NCBI GenBank assembly: GCA_963693315.1 | Contig: OY856188.1 | Location: forward strand, 186,283,487-186,347,486 | Direction of reading: 5' to 3' | Source of the DNA: Diogma glabrata | Taxonomy: Eukaryota > Arthropoda > Insecta > Diptera > Cylindrotomidae | DNA length: 64,000 nucleotides | Part shown: piece by piece, positions 59,086 through 64,000 of the stretch | Layout: each line of letters opens with the position of its first letter | How positions within the stretch are numbered: position 1 is the stretch's first letter | Position numbers and translations under genes: made by a program | The notes under the pieces: generated by a model | Seen by the model: only the letters and a program-made list of their open reading frames with translations | What the model was told of the DNA's origin: nothing | Databases searched by the model: none

Positions 59086-61950
59086 ACAGAATTTATGTTT
59101 GTTGGGATACTGCTGCTTTCTTTAATATTTTTATAATTAGAACTACGAAGTCTAGATCATTGGTTAGCTTTTAATTAAAGTATTTGATGGATATTAGCTC
59201 ATTGTATATCCAGAACACTCTGTTTCTAAAGCTGTGGTGAAGTTAGCCTATGCATCAGCGTCGCAATATTTTTTTTATTGTTAGTGGTATGTGAAGCTTG
59301 GCCTGTTAGTGTTCGTTGCCTATATTTATCATACAATTTAATTAATGTTCTAATCGAGTTCCATTGGAAAGCCTAAGTTGGATGACCAAGCCAGAGAAGA
59401 TGGTTTACCTCCTATTCGAAGCCTAGTTGATTAATCACCCAAAACATTAGCATTTAGTTTTAGCATTAAGTTGTCGTTAATTTTAAAATGGTGGTTTTTG
59501 ATATATTATTGAAAATGCATTACTACATTACACTACACAGATTAGTCTAGAACAACAGTAAACAGCTAACGTGACTTTCATTAACTGTATAATCACCGTA
59601 ATTCTTGTCACGTTAAAATTGAAAACTACCATGTGAAATAAATTATCGTCTACGTACTGTAATATAAATTTGAGATAAATATTAAAATGACGATGATGAT
59701 CATTGTAATATTGATTGAGAGAACAACAACACAAAGAGAAATATTCAGATTGGATCAGATTTTTAATTTCGTTTGAATAATAAAAGTGGGGTTTTGGTTG
59801 TCTGAAATCTTAAATAAAAGAAACAAAATCTTTACGAAGGCGGTGGAGGTTTGGCTTATTTTTTATATACACATATTATTATTAAAAAATGCGGAGGTGT
59901 TGTACAATCACATGAACATGTATGTATACTATATACGTAGAATGAACATTGAGAAAACAGCAATATTGTCTCTTTAGTTTTGATTAGCCAGTCAGTCAGT
60001 CAGTCAGATTAAATCGATAAAAAGTTTTGAATAAATTTGAATATATTTAAACTCGTCGAACCATGACAGGCTTATGACCCTGGATGATGATGATTAAAAC
60101 AATTTTTTTTGTTTTATTTAATTTTAATTTGAAATATAATAATAAAGATTTTTTATATAAGATTAAAATTAAATAAAAATTAAAACATTCGTTGGCAAAA
60201 AATTTTTTTTATAAAATTTATAATTCTTGTTCTTCAAAAGAAATAAAAAAATTCAAGACAACATAAAATTGCGAAAAAATTAAATTTTATTAATCTTTAT
60301 CTTGATGCTAATTGTGATATGTGTATGCATGTATTTTTTTATTTAAATTCAAGCATAATAGGTGGGTATCAATGGAGGAGGCAGATTAAAATCAAATTAA
60401 AGAAGTAAAATGATTCACAAGGTTTAATTAGTACATAAATAATGTTGTTTGGTTTATTAAGTCAAAGAGATAGACTGCAAATCGGAACATAATTGACAAT
60501 AAACAGAATTAAACAGACTTTAATTGGTTTTCTGAAGGCTTAATTAAAAGGTGATAAACAGGCAATACGAAGTAAATTCCATTCCTTCCATTCTATCGTG
60601 CTGAATTCTTTTTTCAATTTTTGTGTGAGCTTTTGAAATATAATTGAGAGTTATTTATAATCTAATGATCTTGTAACAGGATTTGAATGCATTTAATATT
60701 TCAGACTGAATAATAAATACCTTCTTTCAAAATTGAGCCAAACTTTCATTAATATTATTTTTTCGTTTCAAATAATTATTGAGATGATGGAAATATATCT
60801 TACAATAAGTTAGGACTACGGACTACTCATGCTCTGTATCGGTGTTTGAGTGATTTTTTTATGAATATTAGCTTAGAAGATATATAAACTTTTAAAATGT
60901 GTCACATTTCGTGAGTCCAATTAACCACTATATAATTACGAATAGACGCAAAAATACGTCAAAAATTAAAAGTATTTTTTAATGTTGTTAAATTTAATTT
61001 TTTTTCTTCTACTTAAGTTTAGTACTTTAAATCAAATTATATTGTTACCCTTTAAACCAAACTTTATCTACGATTTCTATTTCTTTTTTTTATGACATTT
61101 TTCCTAAACCTCAACAAAACACCTTTTCCACTTTTGATCCAACAAATAATTCCGGATACAAAAAGTCGTTTTCTTTGAAGAGACACCACGTCTCATTTTC
61201 TATTTATTTTCTCCTTAAGACTATTCGTTTACCACATTAAGTAAATTAAAAACAAAGACTGTAATAAATTTTCTAAATAGAAAAAGGGGAAAATTTTCTT
61301 TATTCATTTGTTTGAAAATTGTTTAATTTTATTTATTTTTTTGAGGCGTAAAATAATTTCGATTTAAAATTTTTTTCTAATACACTGTCTGTATGCAGCA
61401 CGATTGATTTAAAATAGTATTTTGAAAATATATTTTTTTTAAATTTAATTTAAAGTGTTAAACAGTCAAGTGACAACTGTTTTGGTTTAAATTTAAAATA
61501 AATTAGTTAATATTGTGTTTTTATGATTTAAAAGGATTTATATTTGAGTTTTATGTTTTAATCAGAGGTTTCAGTTTATTTTAAATATTTAAAAGGGGTT
61601 AAACAAGTCAATGTCATGCATGGTTGTTAACAAGTATTACTGAAAAAAATATTTTGGTTGATTTGATTCTTAATTACTAGTAGATAATTGTCTAAATGTA
61701 TTGTTCACGGGAAGTAATTCATTTGAACTATGTGATTTTGATATACATATTACATATATGGTTTTTAGCATACAGGATACGTGAAATTGAATCAAAATTA
61801 AATGTGATTTAGTATAATAACAGTTATGTATTTGTATATTGTATATATGTATATACTTGTACATTGAATAAATTACATTGTAATTTTTACAAAAATTGTT
61901 AAAATAAGTTTTATATAAATTTTATACAACTTTGATTTATGTACATTAAG
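59086..61950. other. AT-rich stretch, no gene recognised
   Basis: It holds a (CAGT)n run at about 59989-60008 and long A/T runs. No paired ends or domains were found. Confidence 0.45.
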
Positions 61951-61956
61951 TCTTTC

Positions 61957-62962
61957 TTTAAATGTTCTACCAGTGTGTGCAATAAAAAATTAACTAATAG
62001 AATCACATACTTTTTTAAAATATAATGTATTGTGTAGAAGAAATTACAATACATGTTACTGCAACACACAAAAACCTTTTAATAGCAAGGTTACACAACA
62101 ACATCGGTTCTAAGGAATTGATGGACGCAAAATTTTGTTGATTTTGTTTTTTATTATAAATAACATTTATTTCAGAGTGACGCCAATGAGATATTGTTGT
62201 TTAATTATATATTTGATTACAAATTCTCCAACTTTTCATTCAATTTAAAAAACAGAGAGTAAAAAATTAAATAAATTTTTAAATAAAATAAATAAAAAGA
62301 GTTCATCCACCAGCACCTAACTAAGGTATCACCTTAGTTAGTGATTTATCACAGCTATTGCTAGTTGGATATGGTGTCTTATGATAACTCATATATCAAA
62401 ATCAAGAAGTGGAGTATGCGGGGATATCACACTCGTAAATCAAAATTTAAAACAAAAACTTACAAATCAACAAAAACTGATTCCGCCATGGGTACAAATT
62501 ACAATAAATATGAGCTAAAACATAATTTTATAAACACTGGAGCATAAATATATAAAGTTTTAATCTCAGTTTTATTATCTTTTAAATTTTCTTTGTAGTT
62601 CTGAAAGAGAAATAATATTTGTGTTATCTAAATTGAGATTGTGTTATATTTGGAAAAACATTTGTGATGGCATAATAATAGAAGTATGTGATCCTATTAT
62701 TTTTGTAATTTCAACTATAGCCATTGTTAAGTGCTATAACTGTTGTAGTACTTAATTTTTTAAATCTTCTGATTAAATTCTGATTGGTGTTTTTGAAAAT
62801 GGGATACTTTTGTTTATCAATTTTGTGTAATAACTGAATTTTGGCCATTTTGCATAAAAATGTTTTGATATAATTATCAGCTGAATAAAAACGGTATTGC
62901 TTTTACTATACAGTTATTATTTGTCGTCAATTTTATATTTGAAAACTGGTAGAACATTTAAA
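61957..62962. repeat. Region bounded by an 18-bp inverted repeat
   Basis: TTTAAATGTTCTACCAGT at 61957-61974 is exactly inverted at 62945-62962. The 1006-bp interval contains copy 3 of the dispersed repeat. It may be a DNA element, but no target duplication is clear. Confidence 0.45.
62055..62490 (+). repeat. Dispersed repeat, copy 3 (about 435 bp)
   Basis: It begins AAAAACCTTTTAATAGCAAGG, has ACAACAACATCGGTTCTAAGG, then GAGTTCATCC, GGTATCACCTTAGTTAGTGAT (a hairpin) and GTGGAGTATGCGGGGATATC. It matches 43005-43390 end to end. Confidence 0.6.
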
Positions 62963-63334
62963 AAAGGTTTAAAGAACAGTTGTTAAGAATAGGAATTATT
63001 ACAGAAAGATCATTCTTTAAATAGTTTTGTTGGTCTGAAACTTAATTTTAATGCAAATTATTTTCTTCTAGATGTTATTTTGAATGAATATTAATTGTAT
63101 ACGAAAGACAAAATTTCTGTACATTAAACTGGTTTATAATTTTTAAGCGTTATGACTACGTATAGGCAAGTATTTTTGGGACATTTTGAAAATGATGTAT
63201 TTACAAAAATTGTAGTAAAATGCAGTAGTGAATGAACTATTTGAACTGATCCGATTTTAGCATGGCTGCTGTTTCTATCAGTGGAAGGGGAAAGCCGTAT
63301 CCGCTCCAGATCTGAGCCCTTACATAATGTTAGT

Positions 63335-63380
63335 CAGGTTATTGTAGGGTGTAGTGTGCATAAAAACACCGAAAAAGATA
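63335..63380 (+). repeat. Fragment of the 610-bp repeat unit, inverted
   Basis: ATTGTAGGGTGTAGTGTGCA followed by TAAAAACACCGAAAAAG is the reverse complement of the TTTATGCACACTACAGCCTACAAT block of the 57-59 kb array, with a few mismatches. Confidence 0.6.
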
Positions 63381-63917
63381 TAACAAATTGCAACTAATTA
63401 GGAACAAAATCATAAAAGACAATTGCGTTGGAGGTTGGCAGATATAATAGGACAAGGATAAACTGCACTAGAATGAACTGGAGACAAAAACTTAAATCCA
63501 AAATACTTCTAAAATAAAATATCAAACTAAGTCGATTTGATGGAAAACAATTTAGAAAAAAAAATACCTAAGGTTGCATCTTATGCCAACTTTTCCCTAG
63601 AATTAAAATTTGTATCGTCAGAAACTTGAAAAAGTGAAATGCTAAACTAAAAAACGCAAACTTATATAAGTCTTTTAAGATTTGCAATGTTTTGAAATTG
63701 AAAATCGAAGATTTGAATTTTCTTGAAGATAGTGACTTCTCACAAAAAACTGCATATGGAAAACTTTATGTATTTTTTATGTAGAAACCGAACCCGACAC
63801 TAGAAGATTACAATAAACCGTATTTTTAAGACCAGTCGTAATTTACAGTATTTTCTATTAGGTGGTAGACTCTAATGAAACCTAGTGCGGGGAACAAAAC
63901 TTCGACATTGAATTGAC

Positions 63918-64000
63918 ATGGAGAGCGAGGAAGGATCAAATCGTACGTTGCAGGGAGGCGGAATCACAGTTCCGGTGGTTTTAGAGAGTGAGCAAGCAGG
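63918..64000 (+). CDS. Start of an unidentified open frame, runs off the window
   Basis: An in-frame TGA at 63909-63911 is followed by ATG at 63918 and 27 codons with no stop to the window end (MESEEGSN..., rich in Glu and Gly). The base composition shifts sharply to GC-richer than the surrounding DNA. I do not recognise the protein. It could be the first exon of a host gene or a transposon gag start. The frame is too short to decide, and its length alone is not significant. Confidence 0.35.
   Translation, partial: MESEEGSNRTLQGGGITVPVVLESEQA

Overview
The window is AT-rich eukaryotic DNA packed with transposable elements. Element types (BEL/Pao LTR element with a tRNA-Tyr primer site, Gypsy, RTE-like and R1/I/Jockey-like non-LTR elements, hAT, many foldback elements and MITEs) point to an insect, possibly a dipteran, but no host gene fixes the species. 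I found no convincing host protein-coding gene, rRNA, intact tRNA or CRISPR array. Almost every protein-like segment is a transposon gene, and all but one are broken.

Layout. 1-2.2 kb: nothing recognised. 2.3-3.3 kb: a foldback made of a short degenerate motif. 4.2-5.7 kb: decayed non-LTR reverse transcriptase/RNase H. 6.1-7.4 kb: first copy of a CCCA-ended DNA element with a 486-bp palindromic insertion. 7.7-11.5 kb: a repeat carrying its own minisatellites, split by a 2-kb inverted-repeat element (9317-11322) whose gene has a DNCAGQNKN motif. 12.0-12.8 kb: second copy of the CCCA element. 14.2-15.5 kb: non-LTR fragment and a small dispersed repeat. 15.5-19.5 kb: featureless AT-rich DNA.

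20.2-32.1 kb holds the one intact element: an 11.9-kb BEL/Pao retrotransposon with equal-length LTRs (2055 bp) in which I see no differences, a 5-bp target duplication, primer-binding site, polypurine tract and an uninterrupted 1736-residue gag-pol. It landed in a minus-strand non-LTR element whose reverse-transcriptase frame resumes on the far side. 32.3-34.9 kb: another broken non-LTR element. 34.9-35.8 kb: third copy of the CCCA element. 37.8-40.6 kb: a GGGGCCC-ended MITE containing an internally deleted RTE-like element; an unfilled relative lies at 55.7-56.3 kb.

43.7-51.8 kb is a Russian-doll locus. A decayed Gypsy element (gag, zinc knuckles, protease, RT, integrase in order) is split by a CCCAACTAGCA inverted-repeat element. 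That element contains a foldback and a tRNA-like SINE split by a hAT element with an 8-bp duplication. The hAT element contains a MITE and a second copy of the 7.7-kb repeat. A separate 596-bp foldback splits the Gypsy integrase. The whole block is bounded by CCCGAG inverted ends. 54.5-55.6 kb has nested palindromes. 57.1-59.1 kb is a tandem array with a unit of about 610 bp. The last 83 bases open a reading frame that runs off the window.

The most novel signals are the DNCAGQNKN element, a recurrent CCC...GGG terminus with 2-bp A/T duplications in several unrelated-looking elements, and an array of the palindromic core GCCTTGTAAGGC inside the BEL LTRs.
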